Assembly (NCBI RefSeq): GCF_036568125.1
Contig: NZ_DATCTF010000011.1
Span: 124,001 to 188,000 of the forward strand
Length of the DNA stretch: 64,000 bases
Direction: 5' to 3'
Source of the DNA: Magnetovibrio sp.
GTDB taxonomy: Bacteria > Pseudomonadota > Alphaproteobacteria > Rhodospirillales > Magnetovibrionaceae
Below the pieces are notes generated by a model that worked only from the letters and a program-made list of their open reading frames with translations, was not told the origin of the DNA and did not search any database. Of this stretch, positions 1 to 9,864 are shown piece after piece (position 1 is the stretch's first letter; each line of letters starts with the position of its first letter). Both the position numbers and the translations under genes were made by a program.

Positions 1-1
1 A

Positions 2-223
2 TCCGGTCTCAAGGTTTACGCCCTGGGCGGTTTGTTCAGTTTCATGTTGCACTTCATCTTCATCACGGTTTTGGAAATGCTATTGCGCTTGCCGGCGCGC
101 AAGGCGCTCCGTCGCCCATACATGGCCTTGCATCGCGCCTGTTTGCGCCTGGACCGGTTCGCACCTCTGGTCCCATCGGCTTACGTTATTTGCAAAACCA
201 AGTTAACCGAGGGGCTTACATAA
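2..223 (+). CDS. C-terminal fragment of an unidentified protein (5' end outside window)
   Basis: The frame is open from the first bases of the window to a TAA at 221-223, so this is the tail of a gene that begins upstream. The visible part has a hydrophobic stretch (roughly FMLHFIFITVLEMLL) and then a basic, arginine-rich segment ending in a SAYVICKTK-like sequence. Tails of this kind occur in SAM-dependent methyltransferases of polysaccharide loci, but no diagnostic motif is present and I do not assign a function. It ends one base before the asnB start, which suggests the same transcript and translational coupling with the downstream surface-polysaccharide genes. Confidence 0.55.
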   Translation, partial: SGLKVYALGGLFSFMLHFIFITVLEMLLRLPARKALRRPYMALHRACLRLDRFAPLVPSAYVICKTKLTEGLT

Positions 224-224
224 C

Positions 225-2147
225 ATGTGCGGCATCTCGGGTCTGTTGACGCAAACGGCGGTGGACCTCGAAGGTCTGGCTGTCGCCATGAGCGACAGCA
301 TGGATCACCGCGGTCCCGACGACCAAGGGGTTTGGAGCGACCGCGATGCCGGTATCGCACTCAGCCATCGCCGTCTTTCGATCATTGATTGCAGCCCTGC
401 CGGACATCAGCCGATGGCGTCGGCCAGCGGCCGCTTTGTGATTTCCTACAACGGTGAAATCTATAATTTCGCCGACATCGCCAAGGACCTGCACGCCGCC
501 GGACATAGCGTCAAAGGCGGATCGGATACCGCCGTGTTGTTGGAAGCCTGCGCCGCATGGGGGGTAGAGGCTACCCTGGAACGCTGCATCGGCATGTTCG
601 CCTTCGCCCTTTGGGACCGTGACACCCGCACCCTCACCTTGGCGCGCGACCGGCTCGGCATCAAGCCGCTGTATTGGGCCCATGTCGACGGAACATATCT
701 ATTCGCATCCGAGCTCAAGGCCCTGCGCGCGACGAAGCTTGTCGACGAACGGATCGACCGCGATGCGCTGGCAGGATATCTGCGCCACGCCTACGTGCCC
801 GCGCCGCAAACCATTTTCAAAGATGTCTTCAAGCTGCCGCCCGGTCACACCCTGACGGTCCGCGCCGACGATGAGGCCGAGTTGCGCCCCTACTGGGATC
901 TGCGCGCCATCGCGCGTCACGGGTTCAACACCCCCTTTTCCGGCACCTACGACGAAGCCCTCACCGAACTCGAACGTCACCTTTCCGATGCCGTTGCAAA
1001 ACGCATGGTCGCCGACGTACCGCTGGGGGCTTTTTTATCGGGTGGCGTCGACTCATCGACCGTCGTCGCCCTGATGCAGGCCGCCAGCTCGCGCCCGGTT
1101 AAAAGCTTTTCCATCGGCTTTCACGACAAGACCTTCGACGAATCCGCCCATGCCAAGGCTGTTGCGGATCATCTGGGCACGGATCACACCGAACTGTTCG
1201 TCACCCCGCAAGATGCGCTGGACGCGGTCGTCGAGTTGCCCCGCTGGTACGACGAGCCGTTCGCCGACAGCTCGCAAATCCCCACCCTGTTGCTGTCGCG
1301 TCTGACTCGCCAACACGTCACCGTGGCGCTGTCGGGCGACGGCGGGGACGAGGTATTCGCCGGTTACAACCGCCACTTTTGGGCCTCCCGCATTTGGAAC
1401 AACGCCGAACGCATTCCCGGTTTTGCGCGCACCATGGCCGCAGGGTTGATCACCGCCGTTCCACCCAGCGCGTGGGATAGCCTCGCCAAGGCGGTGCCGG
1501 TAAGCGGTATTCCGCCGCAGCTGGGCGATAAGCTGCACAAGGTCGCCAACATCTTGGGCGCGGATGACATCGACGGCGTCTATCGCCGCTTGGTCAGCCA
1601 ATGGCAGGACCCGTCCAGCGCGTTGCTCAACGCCCATGAACGTCAAGGGGTGCTGTGGGACGAGACCACCGCCCATGACCGCCCCGATGCCATCGGCCGC
1701 ATGCAGATGTTGGATATGTTGACGTATTTACCCGATGACATTTTGACCAAGGTCGATCGCGCTTCGATGGCGGCATCTTTGGAAGCGCGGGTGCCGTTGC
1801 TCGATCATCGGGTGGTGGAATTCGCCTGGACCCTGCCGCGCGATTTCATGGTGCGTGACGGTCGAGGCAAGGCGATCTTGCGCGACGTACTGTATCGCCA
1901 TGTGCCCCGCGAGTTGATCGAACGCCCCAAGATGGGCTTCGGCGTACCACTGGCCGATTGGCTGCGCGGCGATCTGCGCGAATGGGCGGAAGATTTGTTG
2001 TCCGCCGAACGTCTCAACGCCGACGGTTATTTCAACGTTGCGGTCGTGCGCAACCTCTGGGCGGACCATCTATCGGGCAAGCGCAACGCCCAACACGCGT
2101 TATGGGCGGTTTTGATGTTCCAGGCGTGGCGTGTGTCTAAGCCTTAA
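225..2147 (+). CDS. asnB: asparagine synthetase (glutamine-hydrolysing)
   Basis: Class II glutamine amidotransferase that makes asparagine from aspartate, ATP and glutamine; paralogues in polysaccharide loci may amidate sugars or acids instead. The protein begins MCGISG, so Cys2 is the N-terminal nucleophile of the glutaminase domain (residues 1-210), which also shows the RLSIID and NGEIYN motifs. The synthetase domain follows, with its PP-loop SGGVDSS at residues 272-278 and SGDGGDEVFAGY further on. At 640 residues it has the normal length for bacterial AsnB. A GAGGGG ribosome site lies about 10 bases before the ATG. The 3' end overlaps the convergent methyltransferase gene by 4 bp. Whether the product is free asparagine or a modified glycan cannot be told from sequence. 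Confidence 0.93.
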   Translation: MCGISGLLTQTAVDLEGLAVAMSDSMDHRGPDDQGVWSDRDAGIALSHRRLSIIDCSPAGHQPMASASGRFVISYNGEIYNFADIAKDLHAAGHSVKGGSDTAVLLEACAAWGVEATLERCIGMFAFALWDRDTRTLTLARDRLGIKPLYWAHVDGTYLFASELKALRATKLVDERIDRDALAGYLRHAYVPAPQTIFKDVFKLPPGHTLTVRADDEAELRPYWDLRAIARHGFNTPFSGTYDEALTELERHLSDAVAKRMVADVPLGAFLSGGVDSSTVVALMQAASSRPVKSFSIGFHDKTFDESAHAKAVADHLGTDHTELFVTPQDALDAVVELPRWYDEPFADSSQIPTLLLSRLTRQHVTVALSGDGGDEVFAGYNRHFWASRIWNNAERIPGFARTMAAGLITAVPPSAWDSLAKAVPVSGIPPQLGDKLHKVANILGADDIDGVYRRLVSQWQDPSSALLNAHERQGVLWDETTAHDRPDAIGRMQMLDMLTYLPDDILTKVDRASMAASLEARVPLLDHRVVEFAWTLPRDFMVRDGRGKAILRDVLYRHVPRELIERPKMGFGVPLADWLRGDLREWAEDLLSAERLNADGYFNVAVVRNLWADHLSGKRNAQHALWAVLMFQAWRVSKP

Positions 2148-2899
2148 GCGGGCGTGCACACAGCCCAAATTTCGCCCCACCGCACATCTTGGCTTTCGAT
2201 CTGAAGGCCCGCGCGCGCGGTTTCGTCGGCGAATTCCTCCAACGTATGTTCGATGTAGTGGGTGGTGTCGGAAAAATAGCCGATGCCCAATTCCTTACGC
2301 ATGGGCAAATGCCAGGAGCGTTCGAACACAGGCACGCGGATCAGCACCTTTTTGGGTTGAACCTTGCTCAGCAATCCCCGCATGAACGCGACCCGGTCTT
2401 CGATGTGTTCCCACACGTTGGACAGCACCATCACGTCCCATTGACCGGACGGTAGATCACGCAAGGCGTCGCCGAGAACGAACGTCAGATTGGCGGGGTT
2501 GTCGGCGTTTTGCGCTTGGGCCAGACGCGGCCCGTCGCTATCGATGCCCGTCACCTTGGCCCCGTCCACCCGCGCAGCGATGGAGCGCGCCAACGCCCCA
2601 TAACCACAGCCGATGTCCACCACTGCGCTGCCGGGCGCGATGTTGTCGACGAAGAAGTCGTGGTAGCGGGTCAAGCGGTGCTTGGGATGCACGCCGTCAC
2701 CCAACGCCATGGCACGTTCCGAAATCACCTTTTCCGCCATATCGAGAATTTGAAACTGACGGCGCAACGCGTCCGCAGGCGCGCCGACACGCGAATCCAA
2801 AACCATCAGGCCTTTGATCAATCCCAATCGCGCCTTTGCAGGGATCAGGTACAACGGCCACGACAACACGCGGATCAAGGCAAGCAGCAGGGGTCTCAT
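2144..2899 (-). CDS. class I SAM-dependent methyltransferase
   Basis: A 251-residue protein with a short hydrophobic N-terminus (residues 4-20) and a Rossmann-type methyltransferase core. Motif I is VVDIGCGYG at residues 93-101, the acidic SAM-ribose motif is GIDSD at 118-122, and a VLSNVWEHIED segment corresponds to motif IV. Its substrate is unknown. Membership of a glycan cluster and its position 4 bp downstream of the GT4 gene on the same strand suggest that it methylates a sugar or a lipid-linked intermediate. The hydrophobic N-terminus may anchor it at the inner membrane. It is convergent with asnB and overlaps it by 4 bp. Confidence 0.85.
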   Translation of the reverse strand: MRPLLLALIRVLSWPLYLIPAKARLGLIKGLMVLDSRVGAPADALRRQFQILDMAEKVISERAMALGDGVHPKHRLTRYHDFFVDNIAPGSAVVDIGCGYGALARSIAARVDGAKVTGIDSDGPRLAQAQNADNPANLTFVLGDALRDLPSGQWDVMVLSNVWEHIEDRVAFMRGLLSKVQPKKVLIRVPVFERSWHLPMRKELGIGYFSDTTHYIEHTLEEFADETARAGLQIESQDVRWGEIWAVCTPA

Positions 2900-2903
2900 T
2901 CGT

Positions 2904-4109
2904 TCAGGCTCTTTCTTCGATTAAGCGGGCAAACACCTCACCGTGGCGCTGTTCCCAATGGCGAATGTCGAACCGTTCGACGGCGCGGGTGCGCGCGATA
3001 CGGCTGTAGTCGTCGTGCTTGGCGGCAATATCGACCATGCCTTGGGCAATCGCTTGCGGATCCGGCGCGTGGGGCTCGTCCCAGCTTTGTACGCAATCCA
3101 GACCTATGCCCGCATCGCCGACCAACTCGCCGACCCCGCCGGTGTCGGAATACAACACCGGCAGGCCGCTGGCCAGGGCTTCCAACACGGTATTGGGGCA
3201 CGGGTCGTTGTGCTTGGTCATGATGTAGGCGTCGGCACTTTGATAAATCGCCGGGGCTTGTTCTTGGGTGTACGCCCCGCTGAGGCGCACCCGATCTGCG
3301 ATGCCGAGCTCGACGGCCAAAGCCATGGTGCGCGCAACTGCGTCGGGGGCAACCCAGCCCGCGATCTCCAACACCGCGTCCAACCCCAATTCCACCGCCA
3401 GCGCCAAGCCGCGCACGGAGCTGTCGATGCGGTAAAACAGGTGGTTGTCGATTTTTCCGGTGAGCAAGAACCGGTACGCCTGCCCGCCAACCAGCGTCGG
3501 TGCAGTTGTGGGGCGATAAAAATTGGTGTCCACGGCGTTGTAGAGGACCTCCCCAGCTCCTTCACGGTGTCCGAGGTACTTTTCCGCCGAACGACGGCAA
3601 AATTCGCTTTGGAAAAACACGTGGTCGGCCTTGTGGAAGGTACGTGCCATGCGGCGGTTTTGCGCCTGCCAGTCGCCATCGTACCAGCCTGGATAAAACA
3701 CCCCGTTTTGATTGTGCACGATGGGCACGCCGCGCAATTTCAGCAGCGCCAAGGCAAAATCAGGCAAGTAGGGGGTGTTGGACAGCACGTACACAACGTT
3801 GTAGCGCCACAACCGTTCGGGAAACAACGCCCGCAGACGCTTGACCTTGACCAACGGCCCGCCCACATCGCCGGGCCTGGCACCGCCGTAAAACACCCGC
3901 ACACCGCCCGCACGGTTGGAAAACGGCATGCTGAAAACGGCATGAACCGCCAAAGCGGTCGACCAGCCCCAACGGAGGATTTTCTTGGATACGGGATCGT
4001 GCAACATGGCCCTATACATGGCATATCTTAAGCGCCAGGGGAATCCGTCTCTTAAGCGTGGATAATGGGGGCGAAAAGGTTGGTTTTCGGGCCAAATCTT
4101 TTTCCCCAT
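2904..4109 (-). CDS. glycosyltransferase family 4 (GT-B fold)
   Basis: Predicted retaining glycosyltransferase of the GT4/group 1 type, acting on the cytoplasmic side of the inner membrane in O-antigen or capsule assembly. The C-terminal half carries the signature nucleotide-sugar site PCPNTVLEALASGLPVLYSD around residues 303-322, followed by TGGVGELVG. The N-terminal acceptor domain is less conserved and includes a HNQNGVFYPGW segment near residue 132. The 401-residue length is normal for the family. It is the first gene of a two-gene minus-strand unit with the methyltransferase and is divergent from the GT2 gene across a 61-bp gap. Donor and acceptor sugars cannot be predicted. Confidence 0.85.
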   Translation of the reverse strand: MGKKIWPENQPFRPHYPRLRDGFPWRLRYAMYRAMLHDPVSKKILRWGWSTALAVHAVFSMPFSNRAGGVRVFYGGARPGDVGGPLVKVKRLRALFPERLWRYNVVYVLSNTPYLPDFALALLKLRGVPIVHNQNGVFYPGWYDGDWQAQNRRMARTFHKADHVFFQSEFCRRSAEKYLGHREGAGEVLYNAVDTNFYRPTTAPTLVGGQAYRFLLTGKIDNHLFYRIDSSVRGLALAVELGLDAVLEIAGWVAPDAVARTMALAVELGIADRVRLSGAYTQEQAPAIYQSADAYIMTKHNDPCPNTVLEALASGLPVLYSDTGGVGELVGDAGIGLDCVQSWDEPHAPDPQAIAQGMVDIAAKHDDYSRIARTRAVERFDIRHWEQRHGEVFARLIEERA

Positions 4110-4170
4110 ACCGCAACAGAGCGACTATAATCCGCTACCTTTCAGCTTAGAGACCGCGACTGACCGATTC

Positions 4171-5076
4171 ATGTCCGAATCCGCACACCAATCCCACGAT
4201 GCACCCGCACCGGAAATCTCGGTCATTTTGCCGTGCTACAACAGCCACCTGCACCTGCAGCAGACGCTGGACAGCCTGCGCGCCCAGACCTATCGCGATT
4301 TCGAAATCGTGCTGGTGGATGACGGTTCCAATGATCCCGACACCATTGCCTATCTCGACGCGCTGCCCGACGACGTGCGCATGATTCGCCAAGAAAATCT
4401 GGGGTTGCCCGGTGCGCGTAACACCGCGTTTCGCAACGCGCGCGGCACCTACGTGCTGCCGCTCGACTGCGACGACTGGCTGGAACCGACCTATTTGGAA
4501 CGCGCCATCGCCACCCTCAAGACCGGCCCGGATAAAACCGTGGTTTACAGCCATCTGGTCGTGTTCGGCGATGTCAGCGGCGTTTTGCGCAAGAATTATA
4601 ACTTTTTCGAACAGTTGTTCCTCAACCAGCTGCCTTATTGCCTATTGATGCCCAAGTCGGCGTGGCAAGAGATCGGCGGCTATGACGAAACCATGCGCCA
4701 GGGCTACGAAGACTGGGAATTCAACATCCGTCTCGGCATTCATGGCTATTTCGGCGAGGCAATAGACGAGCCGCTGTTTCATTACCGGGTCAGCCAGACC
4801 GGCATGCTCAAAAGCATCTCACGCAGCAAACACGGCCGTCTTTGGGCGAGCATTCAAGAAAAGAACCCCGCGGCCTACACGCCGTCGCAATTGTTCAAGA
4901 CATGGCGGATTTGGCGCAAAAAGCCATCCACATACCCATTGTGGCTCTATTTCGGCTGGATCTTGCTGCATTGGTTGCTGCCCAACGCTATATTTGCCAA
5001 GCTGTTTCAGGCTCTTTTACCCTATTCCCATTCCGCCCGTGAAAACACCGGGCAGGAAACCGGGGCACCCGCTTAA
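4171..5076 (+). CDS. glycosyltransferase family 2 (GT-A fold)
   Basis: Predicted inverting glycosyltransferase. The N-terminal GT2 domain shows ISVILPCYNS at residues 16-25, VDDGS at 49-53 and the metal-binding DCDDW at 99-103, followed by the QGYEDWEFNIR segment that commonly holds the catalytic ED pair. The C-terminal 60 residues contain an amphipathic or hydrophobic stretch (PLWLYFGWILLHWLLPNAIF) that may sit in or on the inner membrane. It heads the plus-strand series GT2-gmd-fcl-ligase, which suggests it transfers a sugar in the same O-polysaccharide, possibly fucose or mannose. The specificity is inference only. Confidence 0.87.
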   Translation: MSESAHQSHDAPAPEISVILPCYNSHLHLQQTLDSLRAQTYRDFEIVLVDDGSNDPDTIAYLDALPDDVRMIRQENLGLPGARNTAFRNARGTYVLPLDCDDWLEPTYLERAIATLKTGPDKTVVYSHLVVFGDVSGVLRKNYNFFEQLFLNQLPYCLLMPKSAWQEIGGYDETMRQGYEDWEFNIRLGIHGYFGEAIDEPLFHYRVSQTGMLKSISRSKHGRLWASIQEKNPAAYTPSQLFKTWRIWRKKPSTYPLWLYFGWILLHWLLPNAIFAKLFQALLPYSHSARENTGQETGAPA

Positions 5077-5106
5077 CTATCATTTCTAACAAAACGGAAT
5101 CACCTT

Positions 5107-6174
5107 ATGTCAGGCAAAACCGCGCTCATCACCGGCATCACCGGCCAAGACGGCGCTCTTCTCGCAGAGCTGTTGTTGTCGAAGGGATATACGGTTCACG
5201 GCGTCAAGCGCCGCTCGTCGTCGTTCAACACCGGGCGCGTGGACCATCTGTATCATGATCCGCACGAGCAAGATGTCCGGTTTTTCATGCATTACGGTGA
5301 TCTCACCGACGCCACCAACCTGATCCGCCTGATCCAAGAAACTCAGCCTGACGAAGTTTATAACTTGGCGGCGCAAAGCCACGTGCAGGTCAGTTTCGAA
5401 ACGCCGGAATACACCGCCAACTCCGATGCCTTGGGCACCCTGCGCTTGTTGGAGGCGATCCGCATTTTGGGCCTGGAAAAAACCACCCGTTTTTATCAAG
5501 CCTCGACCTCGGAACTGTTCGGTGACGCCCCTGCGCCGCAAAGCGAAACCACCCCGTTTCAACCGCGTAGCCCGTATGCGGCGGCCAAGCTTTACGCTTA
5601 CTGGATCGTGCGCAATTACCGCGAAGCCTATGGTATGCACGCGTCCAACGGCATTTTGTTCAACCACGAAGGCCCGACCCGAGGCGAAACGTTCGTCACG
5701 CGCAAGATTTCACGTGCCGTGGCCGCGATCAAACACGGTCTGCAAGACCGCATCTATCTGGGCAACCTGGATGCATGCCGCGACTGGGGCCATGCGCGCG
5801 ATTACGTCGAAGGCATGTGGCGCATCGTCCAACACGATGAGCCCGACGATTTCGTTCTGTGCACCGAAGAAACGCACTCGGTGCGCGAATTCGTGGAACT
5901 GAGCTTCTCACACATTGGACGCACCATCGAATGGCGCGGCGAAGGCGTCGATCAAAAGGGCGTCGATGCACAAACCGGCGACGTGCTGGTCGAGATCGAT
6001 CCGCGCTACTTCCGCCCGACCGAGGTCGAATACCTGCTCGGCGACGCCACCAAGGCCCACACTGTTTTGGGCTGGAAACACACCACTCCGTTCACCGAAC
6101 TGGTGCGCGAAATGGTCGAATACGACCTGGAACTCTTAACGAAGGACAGCAATCGCCACAACCGCCATGACTGA
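5107..6174 (+). CDS. gmd: GDP-mannose 4,6-dehydratase
   Basis: Converts GDP-D-mannose to GDP-4-keto-6-deoxy-D-mannose, the first step to GDP-L-fucose. It is an extended SDR protein of 355 residues: NADP-binding TGITGQDG at residues 9-16, RRSSSFNT near 36-42, the catalytic STSE with Thr134, and YAAAK with Tyr157 and Lys161. All catalytic residues are present. The 3' end overlaps fcl by 8 bp, indicating translational coupling of the two steps. Together with manC at 8.4-9.8 kb the locus supplies GDP-mannose and then GDP-fucose. Confidence 0.97.
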   Translation: MSGKTALITGITGQDGALLAELLLSKGYTVHGVKRRSSSFNTGRVDHLYHDPHEQDVRFFMHYGDLTDATNLIRLIQETQPDEVYNLAAQSHVQVSFETPEYTANSDALGTLRLLEAIRILGLEKTTRFYQASTSELFGDAPAPQSETTPFQPRSPYAAAKLYAYWIVRNYREAYGMHASNGILFNHEGPTRGETFVTRKISRAVAAIKHGLQDRIYLGNLDACRDWGHARDYVEGMWRIVQHDEPDDFVLCTEETHSVREFVELSFSHIGRTIEWRGEGVDQKGVDAQTGDVLVEIDPRYFRPTEVEYLLGDATKAHTVLGWKHTTPFTELVREMVEYDLELLTKDSNRHNRHD

Positions 6175-7111
6175 TCTGCTCTATCCTCTCAAAGGCAAAC
6201 GCATCTGGGTGGCTGGCCATCGCGGCATGGTTGGCGCCGCCCTTGTTCGACGCCTCGCCAATGAGGATTGCGAAGTCATCACCGCGGGACGGGACGTAAT
6301 GGATCTGTTGCGCCAGCAAGAGGTCGAAGATTGGATGGCGGCCACCCGCCCCGACGCCGTGATCATTGCAGCGGCCAAGGTCGGCGGCATCTACGCCAAC
6401 GACACCTACCCGGTCGATTTTCTCTACAACAACCTGATGATCGAATCGAACATCATCCACGCCGCACATTTGAACGGCGTGGAAAAATTGATGCTGCTCG
6501 GCTCGTCGTGCATATACCCCAAGCTCGCCCCTCAGCCGATACCCGAAGACGCTTTGCTGACCGGACCGCTGGAGCCCACCAACGAATGGTATGCGGTGGC
6601 GAAGATCGCCGGCATCAAATTGTGCCAAGCGCACCGCAAGCAATACGGCTGCGATTACATTTCCGCCATGCCCACAAATCTTTATGGCCCCGGCGACAAT
6701 TTCGATTTGCTCAGCAGCCACGTCGCCCCTGCATTGATGGTAAAAACCCATAACGCCAAGCTTGCAGGAGACAAGAACGTCGAAATTTGGGGCACGGGAA
6801 CGCCGAAGCGCGAGTTCCTCCATGTCGACGACCTCGCCGACGGACTGGTTTTTTTGATGCAGAACTACTCCGATTATGACCACATCAATATCGGACGCGG
6901 CGATGAGGTGACCATTCGCGAATTGGCCGAGACCATTGCCGAAGTGGTCGGTTACGAGGGCGGCTATGTCTACAACACCGACAAACCGGATGGCACGCCG
7001 CGCAAGTTGATGGACAGCTCGCGCATTCACAATCTGGGCTGGAGTGCGCCGACGTCTTTGCGCCAAGGCATGGCATCCACCTATGCGTGGTTTATGGAAA
7101 ACGTGGCCTAA
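6167..7111 (+). CDS. fcl: GDP-L-fucose synthase
   Basis: Bifunctional epimerase/reductase that turns GDP-4-keto-6-deoxymannose into GDP-L-fucose. An extended SDR protein of 314 residues with the cofactor loop GHRGMVG at residues 17-23, the conserved SSCIYP at 113-118, and the catalytic YAVAK (Tyr142, Lys146). Length and motifs fit WcaG/Fcl proteins closely. The start lies inside the end of gmd (8-bp overlap), and the next gene follows after only 3 bp, so gmd-fcl-ligase look like one operon. The presence of this pair predicts fucose, or a derivative, in the cell-surface glycan. Confidence 0.97.
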   Translation: MTDLLYPLKGKRIWVAGHRGMVGAALVRRLANEDCEVITAGRDVMDLLRQQEVEDWMAATRPDAVIIAAAKVGGIYANDTYPVDFLYNNLMIESNIIHAAHLNGVEKLMLLGSSCIYPKLAPQPIPEDALLTGPLEPTNEWYAVAKIAGIKLCQAHRKQYGCDYISAMPTNLYGPGDNFDLLSSHVAPALMVKTHNAKLAGDKNVEIWGTGTPKREFLHVDDLADGLVFLMQNYSDYDHINIGRGDEVTIRELAETIAEVVGYEGGYVYNTDKPDGTPRKLMDSSRIHNLGWSAPTSLRQGMASTYAWFMENVA

Positions 7112-7114
7112 ACG

Positions 7115-8356
7115 ATGACCTTGGCGAACCAACCGACGATGCGCGCGGCGACCTTAGGCTTGTTCGCCGCTGTCTTCATCGGGGCCGGTGTGCCGTTGAT
7201 GATGTTCGGTCGCGCGGTGATGCAAGCGGACTTGGCCATTGCACTCCTGATGGCCTTGGGCCTCGCTTATGTCCGTACCGGCACATATGCCCACGCAATG
7301 AACGCTGGTCGCAACATATTCGGGCTGGCTTTGCTATTGACAGCAACCTCATGGCTTCCGGGGCTTTTACATTCGGTTGATCCCGCCAGTTCCTTCAAGG
7401 CCTGGGCCCGTAGCTTTGCATTTATTGCCGGTGCGGGTGTGATCTGGGCCCTGTTGAACGACAACGAAAAAGAACGTGCACTCAGTCTGAAAGCGTTTAT
7501 GACCATCAGCTGCGCGACCCTAGGCGCGGCTGCGATCAGCTTGCTGATCTGGCCCGGTTTCGTGAATATCTTGCGTGGCCTTGGCGATGTGATCCCCCGT
7601 CCAGAGTTGGTGCTCAAATCGTTCGGCGCAACGGCGATGTGTCTGGTGCCCGTTCTTGTATGGGGTGGGCGGCGCCTTGGCGGCCGATGGATTGCTGCTG
7701 GATTGATTGCAACGGCTTTGGCGGTGATCGTCATTTTCCAAACCTCCAACCGCGCCTCCATCGCCGGGTTGATGGCGATGATTCTGGTCTGCGCCCTGGT
7801 TTTGGGCATCCGCGACAAACGTACCCGATTGCCGATGCTGATCGGCGCGCCGATCGTGGTCGCGGGGATGTTTGCATGGCTGCAAATCTTCGGACCATCT
7901 TGGTTACAAACCAAATCCACCTACTTGCCCACTTGGCTTGTCGACCCTCATCGCCAAATGATTTGGCAGTTCACGTTCGAACACGCCATGCAGGCGCCAT
8001 GGTTCGGCCACGGCATCGACACCATCAACCTGTTGCCCGGCGCGGACATCAACATCCGCGGCATGGGGCAATCGTACATTCCGTCCCATCCGCACAACTG
8101 GACCATGGAAATCCTCGCCGAAACGGGCTGGATTGGATTGTCGGTATTTGTCGCAACGCTGCTGATTTTGGCCGTGAGGTTGGCGCGCGCGACGTTGGCC
8201 AATCAAAGCCCGGCCGTCAATCTCACCTTATTGGCGTTGAGCACCGGATTTTGGACCTCGGCGCTGTTCAATTTTTCGATCTGGTCGACGTGGTGGTTGC
8301 TGACATACTTCGTCTTGTTCGCCCTCGTCGCGGCTTGGCGCGAGCCGAAAACTTAA
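7115..8356 (+). CDS. O-antigen ligase / Wzy_C family membrane protein
   Basis: Polytopic inner-membrane protein of 413 residues with about ten to twelve hydrophobic segments. A large periplasmic loop contains the Wzy_C-type SHPHNWTMEILAETGWIG stretch, with His325 and His327. This is the pattern of WaaL ligases, which move undecaprenyl-linked O-antigen onto lipid A-core, and also of Wzy polymerases; the two cannot be separated by motif alone. It follows fcl by 3 bp and is convergent with manC (3-bp gap). In context it probably ligates or polymerises the fucose-containing polysaccharide made by the neighbouring genes. Confidence 0.78.
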   Translation: MTLANQPTMRAATLGLFAAVFIGAGVPLMMFGRAVMQADLAIALLMALGLAYVRTGTYAHAMNAGRNIFGLALLLTATSWLPGLLHSVDPASSFKAWARSFAFIAGAGVIWALLNDNEKERALSLKAFMTISCATLGAAAISLLIWPGFVNILRGLGDVIPRPELVLKSFGATAMCLVPVLVWGGRRLGGRWIAAGLIATALAVIVIFQTSNRASIAGLMAMILVCALVLGIRDKRTRLPMLIGAPIVVAGMFAWLQIFGPSWLQTKSTYLPTWLVDPHRQMIWQFTFEHAMQAPWFGHGIDTINLLPGADINIRGMGQSYIPSHPHNWTMEILAETGWIGLSVFVATLLILAVRLARATLANQSPAVNLTLLALSTGFWTSALFNFSIWSTWWLLTYFVLFALVAAWREPKT

Positions 8357-8359
8357 AAA

Positions 8360-9778
8360 TCAGCTGCGCCCGTAGAGGTCTTCGAACCGCTCGATATCGT
8401 CTTCACCCAGGTAGCTGCCTGTTTGCACCTCGATGATGAACAGCGGCGCATCACCCTTGTTTTCCAAACGGTGCTTCGTACCAGCCGGAATGTAGGTGGA
8501 CTCGTTGACGCCCAAGGTGATGGTTTCATCGCCGCGCACCACGCTGGCGCTGCCGGACACCACCACCCAATGCTCGGAACGATGTTGGTGGCTTTGCAGG
8601 CTAAGCACGCCGCCCGGGTGAATCATCAACTGCTTGACCTGAAAATGGTTGGCGGCGTCCATACATTGGTACCACCCCCACGGACGGTAGACACGCTTGT
8701 GGATTTGATGTTCGGTGCGGCCTTCGCTTTCCAAAACGGCGACCACGTCCTTGACGTCTTGGGCGCGGCTTTTGTCGGCGATCAGCACCACGTCGTCGGT
8801 GGTCACGACGATGGTGTCGCTGAGACCGATGGTCGCCACCAACTGGCCCGAACTGCGCACATACGAGCCATTGACGTCATGCGCGATCACATCGCCGAGC
8901 AAGATGTTGCCCTGTTCGTCTTTTTCACCGACGCTCCACAGCGCCGACCAAGAACCGACGTCGTCCCAGCCCATATCCACCGGAACCACCACGGCATTAG
9001 CGGTTTTTTCCATCACGGCATAGTCGATGGAATCTCCCTTGATGTCGCGAAACCGTTCTTCGTGGAGACGGAAAAAGTCCATATCCCGCTGGCCATCCTC
9101 GATCGACCGACGGCACCCTTCGACCATGTCGGGGTGGGTGCGTGTCAATTCGGTCAAAAAGTCGCTGGCCTTGAACAGGAAAATCCCGCTGTTCCAGAAA
9201 TACCCGCCGTCCGCGAGGTAGCCCTCCGCAGTTGGCTTGTCGGGCTTTTCGACGAAGCGGTCGATCCGAAAGCATCCGTCCACATCGGTGAACGGCTGGC
9301 CTTGATGGATATAGCCGAAGCCCGTTTCCGGTGCGTTGGGAATAATGCCGAACGTCACCAGCGCACCCGTCGCCGCGGCGGACCGGGCTTGGGCACAGGC
9401 CGTCAAGAAGGCCTCGGGCTTGGTGATCAGGTGATCGGACGGCATCAACAGCATCAAAGCATCGGGATCATCCTGGACAAGCATCAACGCCGCCACCGCC
9501 GCCGCCGGGGCGGTGTTGCGGCCCACCGGCTCCAACACGATGGAATGCGGACCGAGGCCGGCTTCGTGCAGTTGTTCGGCAATAACGAAGCGGTGCTCGG
9601 CGTTGCAGATCACGATGGGCGCGGCAAAATCATCCCCCGATACACGTCCCGCCGTTTCCACCAGCATTGAGCGCTCGGAATAGAGCGACTGCAGCTGCTT
9701 GGGGTACAGGGTCCGCGACATCGGCCACAGCCGTGTGCCGGAACCGCCGGAAAGAATGACAGGTACGATGGAGGCCAT
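8360..9778 (-). CDS. manC: mannose-1-phosphate guanylyltransferase / mannose-6-phosphate isomerase
   Basis: Makes GDP-mannose from mannose-1-phosphate and GTP, feeding Gmd-Fcl. The type II bifunctional protein has an N-terminal nucleotidyltransferase domain with ILSGGSGTRLWP at residues 8-19 and MLLMPSDH, and a C-terminal cupin isomerase domain (about residues 340-470) with RPWGWYQ and HRSEHWVV metal-binding motifs. I chose the ATG at 9778, giving MASIVPVILSGG, because it matches the usual family start. An in-frame ATG at 9814 would add 12 residues without homology-like sequence. It is a single-gene unit on the minus strand, separate from the plus-strand gmd-fcl operon it serves. Confidence 0.93.
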   Translation of the reverse strand: MASIVPVILSGGSGTRLWPMSRTLYPKQLQSLYSERSMLVETAGRVSGDDFAAPIVICNAEHRFVIAEQLHEAGLGPHSIVLEPVGRNTAPAAAVAALMLVQDDPDALMLLMPSDHLITKPEAFLTACAQARSAAATGALVTFGIIPNAPETGFGYIHQGQPFTDVDGCFRIDRFVEKPDKPTAEGYLADGGYFWNSGIFLFKASDFLTELTRTHPDMVEGCRRSIEDGQRDMDFFRLHEERFRDIKGDSIDYAVMEKTANAVVVPVDMGWDDVGSWSALWSVGEKDEQGNILLGDVIAHDVNGSYVRSSGQLVATIGLSDTIVVTTDDVVLIADKSRAQDVKDVVAVLESEGRTEHQIHKRVYRPWGWYQCMDAANHFQVKQLMIHPGGVLSLQSHQHRSEHWVVVSGSASVVRGDETITLGVNESTYIPAGTKHRLENKGDAPLFIIEVQTGSYLGEDDIERFEDLYGRS

Positions 9779-9864
9779 AAGCGATGATATCCCGGTGAAC
9801 GTCTGCGCCAACATAAGCCATAGGGGTTAACGCTTTCAAACCGAAAAATCCCGCAGCCGGGAAA